Of a stretch of DNA of 64,000 nucleotides, positions 10,472 to 20,187 are shown piece by piece (position 1 is the first letter of the stretch; each line of letters begins with the position of its first letter). The stretch is from Bacillus sp. J33. Its GTDB lineage: Bacteria > Bacillota > Bacilli > Bacillales > Cytobacillaceae. The translations under genes and the position numbers were made by a program. The DNA lies in NCBI RefSeq assembly GCF_000518885.1, contig NZ_JAEL01000012.1, positions 19,941 to 83,940 on the forward strand, written 5' to 3'. The notes beneath the pieces are model-generated. The model saw nothing but the letters and a program-made list of their open reading frames with translations. It was not told the DNA's origin and searched no databases.

Positions 10472-12280
10472 ATGGAGAAGCATCTGAAAAATAAAGTATT
10501 TAGCAAAATTCTTTTCTTTTTTTCTGCAACTACATTATTAGCTATGTTTTTATTATTGTTTTTTTTATCAAGGTATTACACAGAAGTAATTATTCAAAGG
10601 GAGAAAGATGCGAGCACGCAAACACTGGAACAAATTGAACTGAGTATTAATCGAAAACAGGAGTTTGTTCAGAATGCAATAAAAGAATTGTATTTGAAAA
10701 AAGACCTTATTCTTTATGATATTGCTTTCGCCCTGCAAAATGATTACAGTACCTATTTATCTTATCGATTGGATAAATACAGTGAAAGCTCTTCATTTGT
10801 ACCCAATAATCTTGATACGTTTTTTCAGGCATATTTTTCACAAGACCTTGATATCAATGCTGTTAGTCTAAAAAGTGCAGATTATGGAACAGAGTATATT
10901 TATGTAAATAATCATCATAGATGGAATCTATTTTTAAAGAACAGCAAGTTAGCGCAAGAGGCATCCAGGAATCTTAAATTAGGAAATGGAGATGGGGAGC
11001 TGCAGCTGGTTAAATGGGAGCCAAAAAAAGAGGGCTACAATACAATTCAAATTTCCCGTTTCATTAATGACCCGGTTACCCTTAAAACAATCGGTGATCT
11101 AACCGTATATTATGATACAGCAGGTATTCAAGACATGCTGCGGCTGCGGAGATCCCAATACAAAGGGTCCGTACATATTATCAGTAAGGATGGCACCAGC
11201 CTTTTTAGCTCGAATCAATCAGCAAGTCCTGATCAGTTGCGGAATCTTCCGTTCATCACTGCTTTTTCTGAACTAAAATGGCAGGGTAAAAAATATTATG
11301 TCAATACTTTAGCAGATGACCAAATGGGTTATTTATATGTCGGGCTAATCCCTGAAAAAGAGATGAAGAAAGTAACAAAGGTAAAGCAATATATGCTGCT
11401 AGCAACCATTCTGCTTTCGAGTATTGCTATAGGAGTTACTTATTTTATCATGAGGTCTTATTCCAGAAGAATCAGTGCAATCGATTCAGCTATACACGAG
11501 GTTCGCAGCGGGAACCTGCAAATTCGAATTCCACAAAGCAAGCAAAAGGATGAACTGACTACAATATCCGAGAGCTTTAACGAAATGCTGGATGATCTCA
11601 ATAAGTATATTAAGGATGTATACGTACTAAATCTAAAACAAAGAGACGCAGAAATGAAAGCGCTTCAATCACAAATACAGCCTCATTTTTTATATAACAC
11701 ACTAGAGGCTATCCGGATGAAGGCAATTGCAGATGGGTCCAAAACAACAAGTAATATGATCTATAGCTTAGGGCAATTGTTTCGCTATTCATTAAGCGGA
11801 AAGGAAATTGTGGAAATTTCAGATGAAATTGAACATGTAAAGGAATATGTGGGACTTATCCAAATACGATATCACAATCGGTTAAAGGTATCCTATGACA
11901 TTCCTGAAACCTATCTAGATGAAAAGATTTTAAAATTCACCTTGCAGCCTCTTGTGGAAAATTATATTATTCATGGTTTTCGAAAAGAAACTGAGGAAAA
12001 TGAATTATTGATTCAAGTAAAAGGCAAAAACCAGGACATTGAGATAATGGTACATGATAATGGCAGAGGGATTTCCCCGCCAAGGCTTAGTTATATTCAG
12101 GCAAAATTAAGAGAAGGTACCACCACAGCTGAGGATTCTATTGGACTAAGCAATGTGCATCAAAGGCTTCATTTAAAATATGGAATGGATTATGGCCTTA
12201 CGATTGATAGTATTGAAGGAAAAGGAACGACAGTCTTTATTAAAATTCCAGCCGCTAGAAGGAGGGTTCCAAATGTATAA
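10472..12280 (+). CDS. YesM-type sensor histidine kinase
   Basis: Membrane sensor kinase of the LytS/YesM class, which pairs with AraC-type YesN regulators and usually controls sugar-uptake genes. Order: TM1 about residues 13-33, an extracellular sensing region to about 300, TM2 about 306-328, HAMP, then the His_kinase domain with LQSQIQPHFLYNTLEAIRMK (phospho-His near 406), and an HATPase domain with VHDNGRGIS near 528. The 602-residue length is typical. ATG at 10472 is preceded by AGGGG. The stop overlaps the start of the response regulator gene, so the two are translationally coupled. The inducer is probably a mannose-containing oligosaccharide, inferred from context. Confidence 0.93.
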   Translation: MEKHLKNKVFSKILFFFSATTLLAMFLLLFFLSRYYTEVIIQREKDASTQTLEQIELSINRKQEFVQNAIKELYLKKDLILYDIAFALQNDYSTYLSYRLDKYSESSSFVPNNLDTFFQAYFSQDLDINAVSLKSADYGTEYIYVNNHHRWNLFLKNSKLAQEASRNLKLGNGDGELQLVKWEPKKEGYNTIQISRFINDPVTLKTIGDLTVYYDTAGIQDMLRLRRSQYKGSVHIISKDGTSLFSSNQSASPDQLRNLPFITAFSELKWQGKKYYVNTLADDQMGYLYVGLIPEKEMKKVTKVKQYMLLATILLSSIAIGVTYFIMRSYSRRISAIDSAIHEVRSGNLQIRIPQSKQKDELTTISESFNEMLDDLNKYIKDVYVLNLKQRDAEMKALQSQIQPHFLYNTLEAIRMKAIADGSKTTSNMIYSLGQLFRYSLSGKEIVEISDEIEHVKEYVGLIQIRYHNRLKVSYDIPETYLDEKILKFTLQPLVENYIIHGFRKETEENELLIQVKGKNQDIEIMVHDNGRGISPPRLSYIQAKLREGTTTAEDSIGLSNVHQRLHLKYGMDYGLTIDSIEGKGTTVFIKIPAARRRVPNV

Positions 12281-13793
12281 TGTCTTTATTGTAGATGATG
12301 AACCTTTTATTATCGAAGGCATGAAGGCTCTAGTGCAATGGGAGGATTATGGACTGCAAGTTGTTGGAGATGCTTCGAATGGAAGAGAGGCACTGGAAAA
12401 AATAGAGAATACACAAGTTGATATTTTACTAACCGATATTATGATGCCTGTTATGGACGGGCTCCAGCTAATCAGTAAAGTTAAAGAACGTAATCCAGAT
12501 ATAAAATGTATTATTCTTTCTGGATACCAGGAATTTAACTATGTGAAAAAAGGTATGGAGCTAGGGATCGAAAATTATTTACTTAAGCCAGTTAATGAAC
12601 AGGAGCTTCATTTTACGTTACTAAATTGTATAGAAAAGCTTGGAAAATCAGCGAATCATGAAGAAGCATATACAATCTTGCGGGATAATACGATTTGGCG
12701 AGGGCTGAACCAGGAAATCGATGAAAAGGAATGGCGAGATAGAATAAAACTCTATAATCTGGAATTTGAATGTACAAACTTAGCAATTGTTTTGATTCAA
12801 TTCTCCAATAAGCTCGACAATTCTTTCTTGGCAAAGGTCCGTTATGAAGTTGAAAGAAAATTTCAGTCAGTTTGCATTATTAACCCGGATGGTGAGTTAA
12901 TCCTTCTTGCCTGGGCAAAGAATGAAGATGATATAAAAGAAAAAGCGGATCAGCTGCACAGGCTGTTAGCTATCACTGTGCCATGTATGTATTTTAGTAG
13001 TGTAGGATCACTTGTTCATTCAATAAAAGACATTCATACAAGCTACGATCGCGCAAAAGAACTTGCTGGCTATCGCTTAGTGCTTAAAGAGAGTCATATA
13101 ATTACTGATGATTTTACGAAGCAATATTCTGATACCACTATTTCAACCACCTATGAAATGAATGATCTGAAGAGATATATTGTGAGTCTGGAAAGGGAAA
13201 TGGCATTTCGCTGGATAGAGGGTGCATTTGAACAAATCGCACAATCTTCAAAAAAGGTGTCACCAATAAGCATTCGAGGTTTTGCGATTGATCTCATTAC
13301 CTCCGTCCAAAAAGAGGTTAATGATCGTGCTGCTAATCAAAAAGTTGCGATTGTAAAAAGCATTTTAGAGTCACATTCGCTTAATCAGCTTGTTTCAATT
13401 CTAACAGAATATATAAGAACCGTTTTTGAAAAAATCGAGGCCAAGGCAGGGCATCAAAGTCCGGTTATACAAAGTGTTATAAGGCATATTCACGAATTCT
13501 ATAATGAGGAGCTGTCATTAAAAACATTAAGTCATAAATTTCATATTAATTCCATTTATTTGGGACAGCTGTTTCAAAAAGAAACAGGACTTGTATTCTC
13601 TGAATATATTAATCATATTCGATTAGAAAAAGCAAAGCAGCTATTGAGAGATACTCATGAAAAGGCAGGGCAAATTGGGAAAATGGTTGGCTACTCAGAT
13701 TCTGCCTATTTTTATAAGCAATTCAAAAAGGTAGTGGGTACTACGCCGTCTGCCTGGAGATCAATGAATGAACGACCAAAAAATCCTGTCTAG
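12273..13793 (+). CDS. YesN-type response regulator, AraC family
   Basis: Two-component response regulator of 506 residues. The receiver domain spans 1-120, with acidic pocket VDDEP at 7-11, phosphoacceptor D55 in LLTDIMMPVMDG and Lys in LKPVNEQE. A long linker is followed by an AraC-type double helix-turn-helix at about 405-500 (LSHKFHINSIYLGQLFQKE and KMVGYSDSAYFYKQFKKVVG). I start at 12273: ATG after GGAGG and overlapping the kinase stop by 8 bp; upstream in-frame codons lie inside the kinase gene. It probably activates the ABC importer operon that begins 240 bp downstream, and perhaps the whole locus. Confidence 0.93.
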   Translation: MYNVFIVDDEPFIIEGMKALVQWEDYGLQVVGDASNGREALEKIENTQVDILLTDIMMPVMDGLQLISKVKERNPDIKCIILSGYQEFNYVKKGMELGIENYLLKPVNEQELHFTLLNCIEKLGKSANHEEAYTILRDNTIWRGLNQEIDEKEWRDRIKLYNLEFECTNLAIVLIQFSNKLDNSFLAKVRYEVERKFQSVCIINPDGELILLAWAKNEDDIKEKADQLHRLLAITVPCMYFSSVGSLVHSIKDIHTSYDRAKELAGYRLVLKESHIITDDFTKQYSDTTISTTYEMNDLKRYIVSLEREMAFRWIEGAFEQIAQSSKKVSPISIRGFAIDLITSVQKEVNDRAANQKVAIVKSILESHSLNQLVSILTEYIRTVFEKIEAKAGHQSPVIQSVIRHIHEFYNEELSLKTLSHKFHINSIYLGQLFQKETGLVFSEYINHIRLEKAKQLLRDTHEKAGQIGKMVGYSDSAYFYKQFKKVVGTTPSAWRSMNERPKNPV

Positions 13794-13807
13794 CAGGATT
13801 TTTTTAT
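13779..13807 (+). terminator. intrinsic terminator after yesMN
   Basis: AAATCCTG and CAGGATT form a stem with loop TCTAG, followed by seven T. It overlaps the last codons of the response regulator gene and separates it from the transporter operon. Confidence 0.85.
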
Positions 13808-14033
13808 TTGGCTCTGTTTCATTTATTGCTGATTTTGAAATGAAAGCTAACTCAAATCCTAAACATCCTTGCCCTTTTCTTATTTACCAATGATAACTAG
13901 CCCCCTTATTTACATGCAATTTTTCGAATGTTTAATAAGTACAGTAAATCTAAATATTGTTAACTTTAAGTGTTTGCCGCTTTTTTTTATGATAATCATG
14001 TAAGGGCTTTCAATTGAAGAGAGGAGGCGCTTT

Positions 14034-14972
14034 GTGAGTCATTTTAAGAACTTTTTTCGAGATATTTATAAAAATCGAGTTTGGCTCCTCATGGTATTGC
14101 CGGGAACAATATGGTTTTTACTTTTTTCCTATCTGCCTATGTTTGGAACAGTGATAGCCTTTAAAAATTTCCGCTTCGATCCAAATGGATTTTTCGCAAG
14201 TATTCAAAACAGCGAATGGGTAGGCTTTGAAAATTTTAGATTCCTATTTAATACAAATGACGCATGGATTATCACAAGAAACACAGTACTCTATAATTTA
14301 GTATTTATTGTCCTGGGGCTTGTGTTAGCGGTATTTGTAGCAATTGTATTGAGTGAACTTGCCAACAAGCGGCTAAGTAAAATCTATCAAACAGGTATGC
14401 TGTTTCCGCATTTTTTATCCTGGGTAGTTGTAAGTTATTTCGTATTTACCTTTCTGAGTGTTGACCGCGGTTTACTCAATAATATGCTGGGCTGGTTAGG
14501 AATTGATGCTATCTCTTGGTATAACGAACCCAAGTTCTGGCCAGCCATTATCATTCTGACAAGTATTTGGAAGGGTGTAGGGTATGGAAGCATCGTATAT
14601 CTAGCTGCCATTGTAGGAATTGACCGGACCTATTATGAGGCGGCCATGATTGATGGGGCGAGCAAGTGGCAGCAGATAAAAAGCATTACGATTCCATTAA
14701 TTACACCCCTTATGGTTATCTTAACCATTTTAAATATCGGCAGAATTTTCAGTGCTGATTTTGGTTTGTTTTATCAGGTTCCCAGAGACTCAGGCCCATT
14801 ATATTCCGTAACAAATGTCATTGATACGTATGTATATCGAGGATTAACAACAATGGGGGATATTAGTATGAGTACCGCTGCTGGCCTTTATCAATCATTT
14901 GTTGGATTTATCCTAGTATTACTTACAAACTATCTGGTTCAGAAAATTGATAAGGAATATGCACTATTCTAA
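14034..14972 (+). CDS. carbohydrate ABC transporter permease, LplB type
   Basis: Inner-membrane permease of a CUT1-like sugar importer, family LplB/YtePQ. 312 residues with six predicted helices, the first at about 17-40. The cytoplasmic EAA loop is seen as YYEAAMIDGASKWQQIKSI near residue 200, where the ATPase would dock. The start codon is GTG at 14034, with GAGGAGG about seven bases upstream. It is the first gene of a three-gene importer set (two permeases and a lipoprotein). As is usual for this family, no ATPase gene is adjacent, so a shared MsmX-like ATPase elsewhere is likely (inference). Confidence 0.93.
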   Translation: MSHFKNFFRDIYKNRVWLLMVLPGTIWFLLFSYLPMFGTVIAFKNFRFDPNGFFASIQNSEWVGFENFRFLFNTNDAWIITRNTVLYNLVFIVLGLVLAVFVAIVLSELANKRLSKIYQTGMLFPHFLSWVVVSYFVFTFLSVDRGLLNNMLGWLGIDAISWYNEPKFWPAIIILTSIWKGVGYGSIVYLAAIVGIDRTYYEAAMIDGASKWQQIKSITIPLITPLMVILTILNIGRIFSADFGLFYQVPRDSGPLYSVTNVIDTYVYRGLTTMGDISMSTAAGLYQSFVGFILVLLTNYLVQKIDKEYALF

Positions 14973-15009
14973 AAAAGGGAGGGGAGCCGCGAGCTCGTGG
15001 CAATAAATC

Positions 15010-15993
15010 ATGACAACAAATATGAATAGCTCCCAACCTACGATAGAAACTGGGACTGTTATAAAGCAGGCAACAAATCCAGATCAAAAAAAGAAGAAAA
15101 ATTCCATACACGGGTTAAGTGGAATTCCCAATCTATTGATGAATATCTTATTAGGTTCATTTGCCTTAATGTGTATCTTTCCATTCATTTATGTCATTAT
15201 CATCTCCCTGAGCGACGAGGAATCTCTAGCTCGAAACGGATATCAGCTTATTCCGGAGAATTGGAGTCTGGAAGCTTATAAATATCTTTGGCAGATGAAG
15301 GATCAATTGTTTCAATCCTATACGATTACAATTGTAATCACTGTGCTTGGAACCATTATCAGTGTGCTTATGATTTCACTTTACGCTTATGCAATATCCA
15401 GAAAACAATTTAAGTTTAGAAAAGCTTTTACATTTTTTGCTTTCTTTACGATGCTTTTTAGCGGCGGATTAGTGCCGTTCTATATAGTGGCAACACAATT
15501 TCTGCAATTGCGCAATTCGATTTGGGCATTAATCCTGCCCCTTGCTATGAATGCTTTTTACATTATCATTATGAGAACCTTCTTCCAAAGGTCTGTTCCA
15601 GAATCCATTCTTGAATCTGCCCGAATGGATGGAGCAAGTGAATGGCGAATTTTTGTCCAAATCGTGATGCCCCTTTCTTTGCCTGGGATTGCAACAATCG
15701 CCCTTTTCAGTACTTTGGGCTATTGGAATGATTGGTTTAATGCCCTTTTGTTTATTGATGAACCCCATTTGGTGCCACTTCAGTCATTGCTGATGAAAAT
15801 AGAAAACAATATTGAATTTTTACGACAAAATGCACTAACAGGTGGTATGCAAAATGAAGTAATGAAGTCCATACCTCAGGATGCAGCCAAAATGGCTATG
15901 GTTGTCATTTCAACCTTGCCAATTGCCATTGCATATCCGTTTTTCCAAAAGTACTTTGTGAGGGGACTTACCATTGGCGGAGTAAAAGAATAA
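15010..15993 (+). CDS. carbohydrate ABC transporter permease, LplC/YtcP type
   Basis: Second permease of the importer, 327 residues. A hydrophilic N-terminal extension of about 40 residues precedes six membrane helices. The EAA loop is present as ESARMDGASEWRIFVQIVMP near residue 200. The C-terminal QKYFVRGLTIGGVKE is characteristic of this permease subfamily. It starts 37 bp after the first permease with AAAGGGAGGGG upstream and ends 25 bp before the binding-protein gene, so the three form one operon. Substrate is not readable from sequence; the surrounding mannosidases suggest manno-oligosaccharides or N-glycan fragments. Confidence 0.93.
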   Translation: MTTNMNSSQPTIETGTVIKQATNPDQKKKKNSIHGLSGIPNLLMNILLGSFALMCIFPFIYVIIISLSDEESLARNGYQLIPENWSLEAYKYLWQMKDQLFQSYTITIVITVLGTIISVLMISLYAYAISRKQFKFRKAFTFFAFFTMLFSGGLVPFYIVATQFLQLRNSIWALILPLAMNAFYIIIMRTFFQRSVPESILESARMDGASEWRIFVQIVMPLSLPGIATIALFSTLGYWNDWFNALLFIDEPHLVPLQSLLMKIENNIEFLRQNALTGGMQNEVMKSIPQDAAKMAMVVISTLPIAIAYPFFQKYFVRGLTIGGVKE

Positions 15994-16018
15994 CAAAAGA
16001 AAGAGGGAGGAATGAAGA

Positions 16019-17473
16019 ATGAAAAAGAAGTTTGCCATTTTTCTAACCGTGCTGCTTACTGCAGCAACACTGCTTACAGCATGCAAGAGTGATGAAAAGG
16101 CATCAAGTAATGAAAAGGATGGAGAGCTGGAACCGTATGAAATCACATGGTATACAATTGGAACTCCACAAAAAGATGTAGACAAAGTATTTGAAGAGGT
16201 TAGTAAATATACAAAGGAAAAGATCAACGCTACAGTGAAGCTTAAGCAAATTGACTGGGGCGATTACGACCAAAAAATGCAGGTAATGATTGCATCAGGT
16301 GAATCTTTTGATATTGCTTACACAGCAGGCGGAAACTATGTATTAAATGCACAAAAAGGTGCCTTCAAGGGCCTGAATCAATTACTGGATTCCCATGGCA
16401 AGGAATTAAAAGCAGCACTTGATCCAGCCTTCTTGGAAGGAGCAAAAATTGATGGAGAGCTTTATGGAATTCCATCCAATAAAGAAGTTGGCCAGCAAAG
16501 TGTTTACGTATTTAATAAGAACCTGGTAGATAAATACAATATGGATGTAACAAGTGTTAAATCTCTGCAGGATTTAGAGCCATTATTAAAAACAGTAAAG
16601 GAAAACGAGCCTAATTTCACCCCAATTGCAACCTTTAAGCCATATCTGCCATTTGATTATGTGTTAGAGGACGAGATGCCGTTTGCGTTCCCTATTGATG
16701 GAGACACGGATAAGGTCGTGAATATCTATGAAACGGATATCATGATGGAAACATTAAAGACAATGCATGAATACTACAAGGCTGGCTATATAAAAGCAGA
16801 TGCTGCAACAAGTACAGACCCTTGGCCGCTTGAAGTTGAGAACTGGTTTGTACGTAAGGAAATGTATCAGCCGACAGCAGAATTACTTTGGTCCCGATCA
16901 GCAGGATATGATGTAGTGGTACAGCCAATGCACGACCCAATTACTTTCAATAACTCAGTAACAGGTGCAATCCAAGCAATTTCTGCTACTTCAAAAAATC
17001 CAGAGCGTGCCATGATGTTCCTGAATTTATTAAACACAGATCCGTATCTTCGTAACTTAGTGGATAAGGGGATTCAAGATGTCCATTACGAAGAGCTGGA
17101 TAATGGGAAAATCAAAGACCTTCCTGCACGTGTGGAAAACTATAACATGCCAAGTTATTCTCTAGGAAACCATTTCATTCTTAAGTTATATGAAAATGAC
17201 CCTGAAGACAAATGGGAGCAATTCAAATCATTTAATGACGCTTCCAGTCCGGCACCAACTCTAGGATTCTATTTTGATACCACTCCTGTTAGAACCGAAA
17301 TCGCTGCGATTGCGAACGTATCTCAGGAATTTGCTCCAGCATTGTTAACAGGCAGTGTAGACCCAGAGGAATTTTTGCCAAAAGCGAATCAGAAGTTTAA
17401 GGAAGCTGGTTTAGATAAAGTTCTAAAAGAAATTCAGAAGCAATATGACGAATGGAAAAAGAATAATAAGTAA
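16019..17473 (+). CDS. sugar ABC transporter substrate-binding lipoprotein
   Basis: Extracellular solute-binding protein of the LplA-like group, 484 residues. The signal peptide ends in lipobox LLTAC with lipidated Cys22, so it is tethered to the outer face of the membrane. Binding-protein features include EITWYTIGTPQKDVDKV after the linker and a mature domain of normal size. GAGGGAGG precedes the ATG. It is the last gene of the importer operon, and the long copy of the palindromic repeat starts six bases after its stop. Ligand inferred to be a mannose-containing oligosaccharide from neighbouring GH85, GH38 and GH125 genes. Confidence 0.92.
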   Translation: MKKKFAIFLTVLLTAATLLTACKSDEKASSNEKDGELEPYEITWYTIGTPQKDVDKVFEEVSKYTKEKINATVKLKQIDWGDYDQKMQVMIASGESFDIAYTAGGNYVLNAQKGAFKGLNQLLDSHGKELKAALDPAFLEGAKIDGELYGIPSNKEVGQQSVYVFNKNLVDKYNMDVTSVKSLQDLEPLLKTVKENEPNFTPIATFKPYLPFDYVLEDEMPFAFPIDGDTDKVVNIYETDIMMETLKTMHEYYKAGYIKADAATSTDPWPLEVENWFVRKEMYQPTAELLWSRSAGYDVVVQPMHDPITFNNSVTGAIQAISATSKNPERAMMFLNLLNTDPYLRNLVDKGIQDVHYEELDNGKIKDLPARVENYNMPSYSLGNHFILKLYENDPEDKWEQFKSFNDASSPAPTLGFYFDTTPVRTEIAAIANVSQEFAPALLTGSVDPEEFLPKANQKFKEAGLDKVLKEIQKQYDEWKKNNK

Positions 17474-17478
17474 TGGTG

Positions 17479-17757
17479 AAATAAAGTGAAACTTCCATCA
17501 GTGGGGGGCTTTCTCCCCCGCTGATGGTTAGTTGGGGCACGCACGATACGGGTCACTCAGACGTTGCCACAGGACAAGGAAGGCTACGGCAGCGATACAT
17601 CGCACGACCGAGAGTGATAGCTTTTGAGAGGACGTGGCGTATTTAGTCTGAGTTCTAATAATCGGGCTTTTACAGGCAGTTGATCCCCCACTTACCCTTT
17701 TTTGTCCACTTAAAGTTTTGAAGTGGGGCTCTTACTGCCCGTTAATGCGGGATAAAA
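17479..17757. repeat. palindromic intergenic repeat, long copy (possible IS200/IS605-like remnant or its RNA)
   Basis: Shares both ends with the 111-bp copy at 6395-6505. The left end forms a strong hairpin, CCATCAGTGGGGG against CCCCCGCTGATGG. The right part has CCCCCACTT pairing with AAGTGGGG, then CCCG/CGGG around TTAATG. The roughly 170-bp middle carries no convincing ORF but is rich in local pairings, so it may be a structured RNA. Terminal palindromes without a transposase resemble non-autonomous IS200/IS605 relatives or a tnpB-type guide RNA scaffold; this is inference. Confidence 0.55.
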
Positions 17758-17758
17758 G

Positions 17759-17793
17759 CGAAGCCGGGGATTCCATTTTCCGGCTTGCTTTCG
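17759..17793 (+). terminator. intrinsic terminator after importer operon
   Basis: GAAGCCGG and CCGGCTT form a stem around an A/T-rich loop, followed by GCTTTC. T-run is short. It lies between the repeat and the GH1 gene. Confidence 0.5.
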
Positions 17794-17820
17794 ATTATAA
17801 AGAAGGGCGGTAAAAATAAA

Positions 17821-19221
17821 GTGGCTAAATCTGAATTAAAGTATGTCTTTCCAAAGGATTTTTGGTGGGGTTCTGCTTCTTCTGCTACACAAATGGAGGG
17901 ATATTCAAAGGCAGATGGAAAGGGAGTAAATATTTGGGACTACTGGCATGAAATAGAACCAAATCGTTTCTTTAATGGGATTGGGCCCAATCAGGCATCC
18001 CAATTTTATTCCAAATATAAGGAAGATATTAAATTGTTAAAAGAAACAGGCCATAATAGCTTTCGCTTTTCAATCTCCTGGTCACGGATGTTTCCAGACG
18101 GGAAAGGAAAGGTAAATGAAAGGGCCGTTAACTTCTACAATCAGGTTATAGATACATTACTTTCATATGAGATTGAACCGTTTGTTAATCTCTATCACTT
18201 TGATATGCCACTATCATTACAAAACGAAGGCGGATGGGAAAGCCGCTCTGTGGTCGAAGCATATGTAAAATATGCGACTGCTTGCTTTACTCTATTTGGT
18301 GATCGTGTTCAAAAATGGTTTACACATAACGAGCCAATTGTTCCGGTAGAGTGTGGTTATTTATATGGTCATCATTATCCCGCAGTCACAGATTTTAAAA
18401 AGGCGGTGCAGGTTGCCTTTCATTCCATGTTAGCCTCAGCAAAGGCGATAGAAAAGTATCATCATCTTGATTCTGCAGGAAAGATAGGCATCATCTTAAA
18501 TGTCACTCCTTCCTATCCAAGGAGCGTACATCCAGCAGATCTAGATGCAGCAGAAAAGGCTGATTTACTGTTTAATCGATCATTTTTAGATCCCTCTATT
18601 AAAGGAAAGTTCCCTGCTAAATTAATAAAAATGCTGAAGGAAGAAGACTTCCTCCCAAGCTATGAACGGAATGATTTAATTATTATTCGCGATAACACGG
18701 TGGACATTCTGGGGATTAATTATTACCAGCCCAGAAGAGTTAAAGCAAAGGAACACCTGCCGAATCGAAATGCTCCATTTATGCCAGAATTTTATTTTGA
18801 TTTCTATGATATGCCAGGTAAAAAGATGAATCCTTATCGTGGATGGGAAATCTATGAAAAGGGAATCTATGACATTTTAAAAAATATTCAAGCAAACTAT
18901 GGAAATATTGAGTGCTTTATATCAGAGAATGGCATGGGTGTCGAAAATGAAGAGAGATTTAAGGATAAGGAGGGAATCATCCAAGATGATTACCGGATTT
19001 CCTTTTATAAGGATCATTTAAAATGGATACATAAAGCGATTCAGGAAGGAGCTAATGTGAAAGGGTATCATGTGTGGACCTTTATAGATAACTGGTCATG
19101 GCTAAATGCTTTCAAAAATCGGTATGGGCTGGTCTCAGTAGACTTGCAGCAAAACTATAAAAGAACCATCAAAAAGAGTGGGTATTGGTATAAAGAACTT
19201 GCAAAAAATAACGGATTTTAA
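17821..19221 (+). CDS. GH1 family glycosidase (beta-glucosidase / beta-mannosidase-like)
   Basis: Retaining glycoside hydrolase family 1 enzyme, cytoplasmic, about 467 residues. The family start FPKDFWWGSASSATQMEG, the acid/base motif WFTHNEP near residue 168 and the nucleophile motif FISENGMGVENEERF near residue 367 are all present. I choose GTG at 17821 because AAGGGCGG lies ten bases upstream; the TTG at 17785 overlaps the terminator hairpin. GH1 covers beta-glucosidases, beta-mannosidases and 6-phospho-glycosidases. In this locus a beta-mannosidase acting on the N-glycan core Man-beta-1,4-GlcNAc would make sense, but that specificity is inference. Confidence 0.9.
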   Translation: MAKSELKYVFPKDFWWGSASSATQMEGYSKADGKGVNIWDYWHEIEPNRFFNGIGPNQASQFYSKYKEDIKLLKETGHNSFRFSISWSRMFPDGKGKVNERAVNFYNQVIDTLLSYEIEPFVNLYHFDMPLSLQNEGGWESRSVVEAYVKYATACFTLFGDRVQKWFTHNEPIVPVECGYLYGHHYPAVTDFKKAVQVAFHSMLASAKAIEKYHHLDSAGKIGIILNVTPSYPRSVHPADLDAAEKADLLFNRSFLDPSIKGKFPAKLIKMLKEEDFLPSYERNDLIIIRDNTVDILGINYYQPRRVKAKEHLPNRNAPFMPEFYFDFYDMPGKKMNPYRGWEIYEKGIYDILKNIQANYGNIECFISENGMGVENEERFKDKEGIIQDDYRISFYKDHLKWIHKAIQEGANVKGYHVWTFIDNWSWLNAFKNRYGLVSVDLQQNYKRTIKKSGYWYKELAKNNGF

Positions 19222-19238
19222 GTAAAGGAGGGAGAGGG

Positions 19239-20120
19239 TTGATACACTATTTAGTCTATGATATCGGCGGTACCTCCGTGAAATTATCCATAATGGATGA
19301 ACACTCAAATGTAATAGAGAGAGCTTCCTTCTCAACACCGGCGGTACGGAATGGATCGATTTTTCAGCTGCTTATTGAAACAGCAAAATCATATCAGGAA
19401 AAGTATACACTTAGCGGGCTGGCCCTTAGTGTTCCTGCAGCAGTTGACGAGAAAAGCGGCTATGTCCATTATGCAGGACAAATAACCGATTTTACAGGAA
19501 AGAATATCAAAAATGAGCTTGCAGACCTTGGAATTCCAATTGAACTTGAAAATGATGCAAATTGTGCCGCATTAGCAGAAAAATGGAAAGGAAATGCACA
19601 GGACTGCAGCAGCTTTGTCTGTTTGACGATTGGAACAGGAATAGGCGGAGGCATCTATCTAAATGGTGATCTATATCGCGGAAAAAAGGGAATGGCGGGT
19701 GAAGTCGGGCGAATGTATATGAACGCTTCACAGCCAATAGAGAAGAATATACTTAGCAGGCTGGGCTCCACTTGGAACCTACTTCATCGGGTGTTTCTCA
19801 AAACAGGAGAAAGAATGACTGGAGAGGAGCTATTTAAACGCTATTACCTTAATGACCATCGTATTTCGGAAATAGTAGACACGTTCTTTGATATGCTTGC
19901 AGTCGGCAGTGCCAATCTCATTCACACACTAGCTCCGGAAAAGATCCTGTTTGGGGGCGGAATAAGTGAACAGCCTAACTTTGCGGACCATATACGGGAA
20001 CGCCTCCATCTTATTTGTCCCGACCTTTTATCCATTACTGAGATTGAAGTGTGTAAATTTGGAAATGCCGCTGGTCAAGTGGGTGCTCTCTATCATTTTC
20101 TTAGGATGAGAGACAAATAA
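19239..20120 (+). CDS. ROK family sugar kinase
   Basis: ROK family protein of 293 residues with the phosphate-1 motif VYDIGGTSVKLSIMDE at the N-terminus, the active-site LENDANCAALAEKWKG near residue 103 and LTIGTGIGGGIYLNGDLYRG near 130. It lacks an N-terminal DNA-binding domain, so it is a kinase rather than a repressor. The usual ROK zinc motif (CxCGxxGCxE) is not visible in the region after EVGRM, which occurs in some ROK glycoside kinases. Start is TTG at 19239 with AAAGGAGGG upstream, 17 bp after GH1. Likely phosphorylates mannose or another released sugar before ManA. Confidence 0.87.
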   Translation: MIHYLVYDIGGTSVKLSIMDEHSNVIERASFSTPAVRNGSIFQLLIETAKSYQEKYTLSGLALSVPAAVDEKSGYVHYAGQITDFTGKNIKNELADLGIPIELENDANCAALAEKWKGNAQDCSSFVCLTIGTGIGGGIYLNGDLYRGKKGMAGEVGRMYMNASQPIEKNILSRLGSTWNLLHRVFLKTGERMTGEELFKRYYLNDHRISEIVDTFFDMLAVGSANLIHTLAPEKILFGGGISEQPNFADHIRERLHLICPDLLSITEIEVCKFGNAAGQVGALYHFLRMRDK

Positions 20121-20187
20121 GTATAAGGAGAGGAGTGTGAATAAAAGTCTGAATATTTAGAATATTTATTTGTGGAGGTTCTATAAG

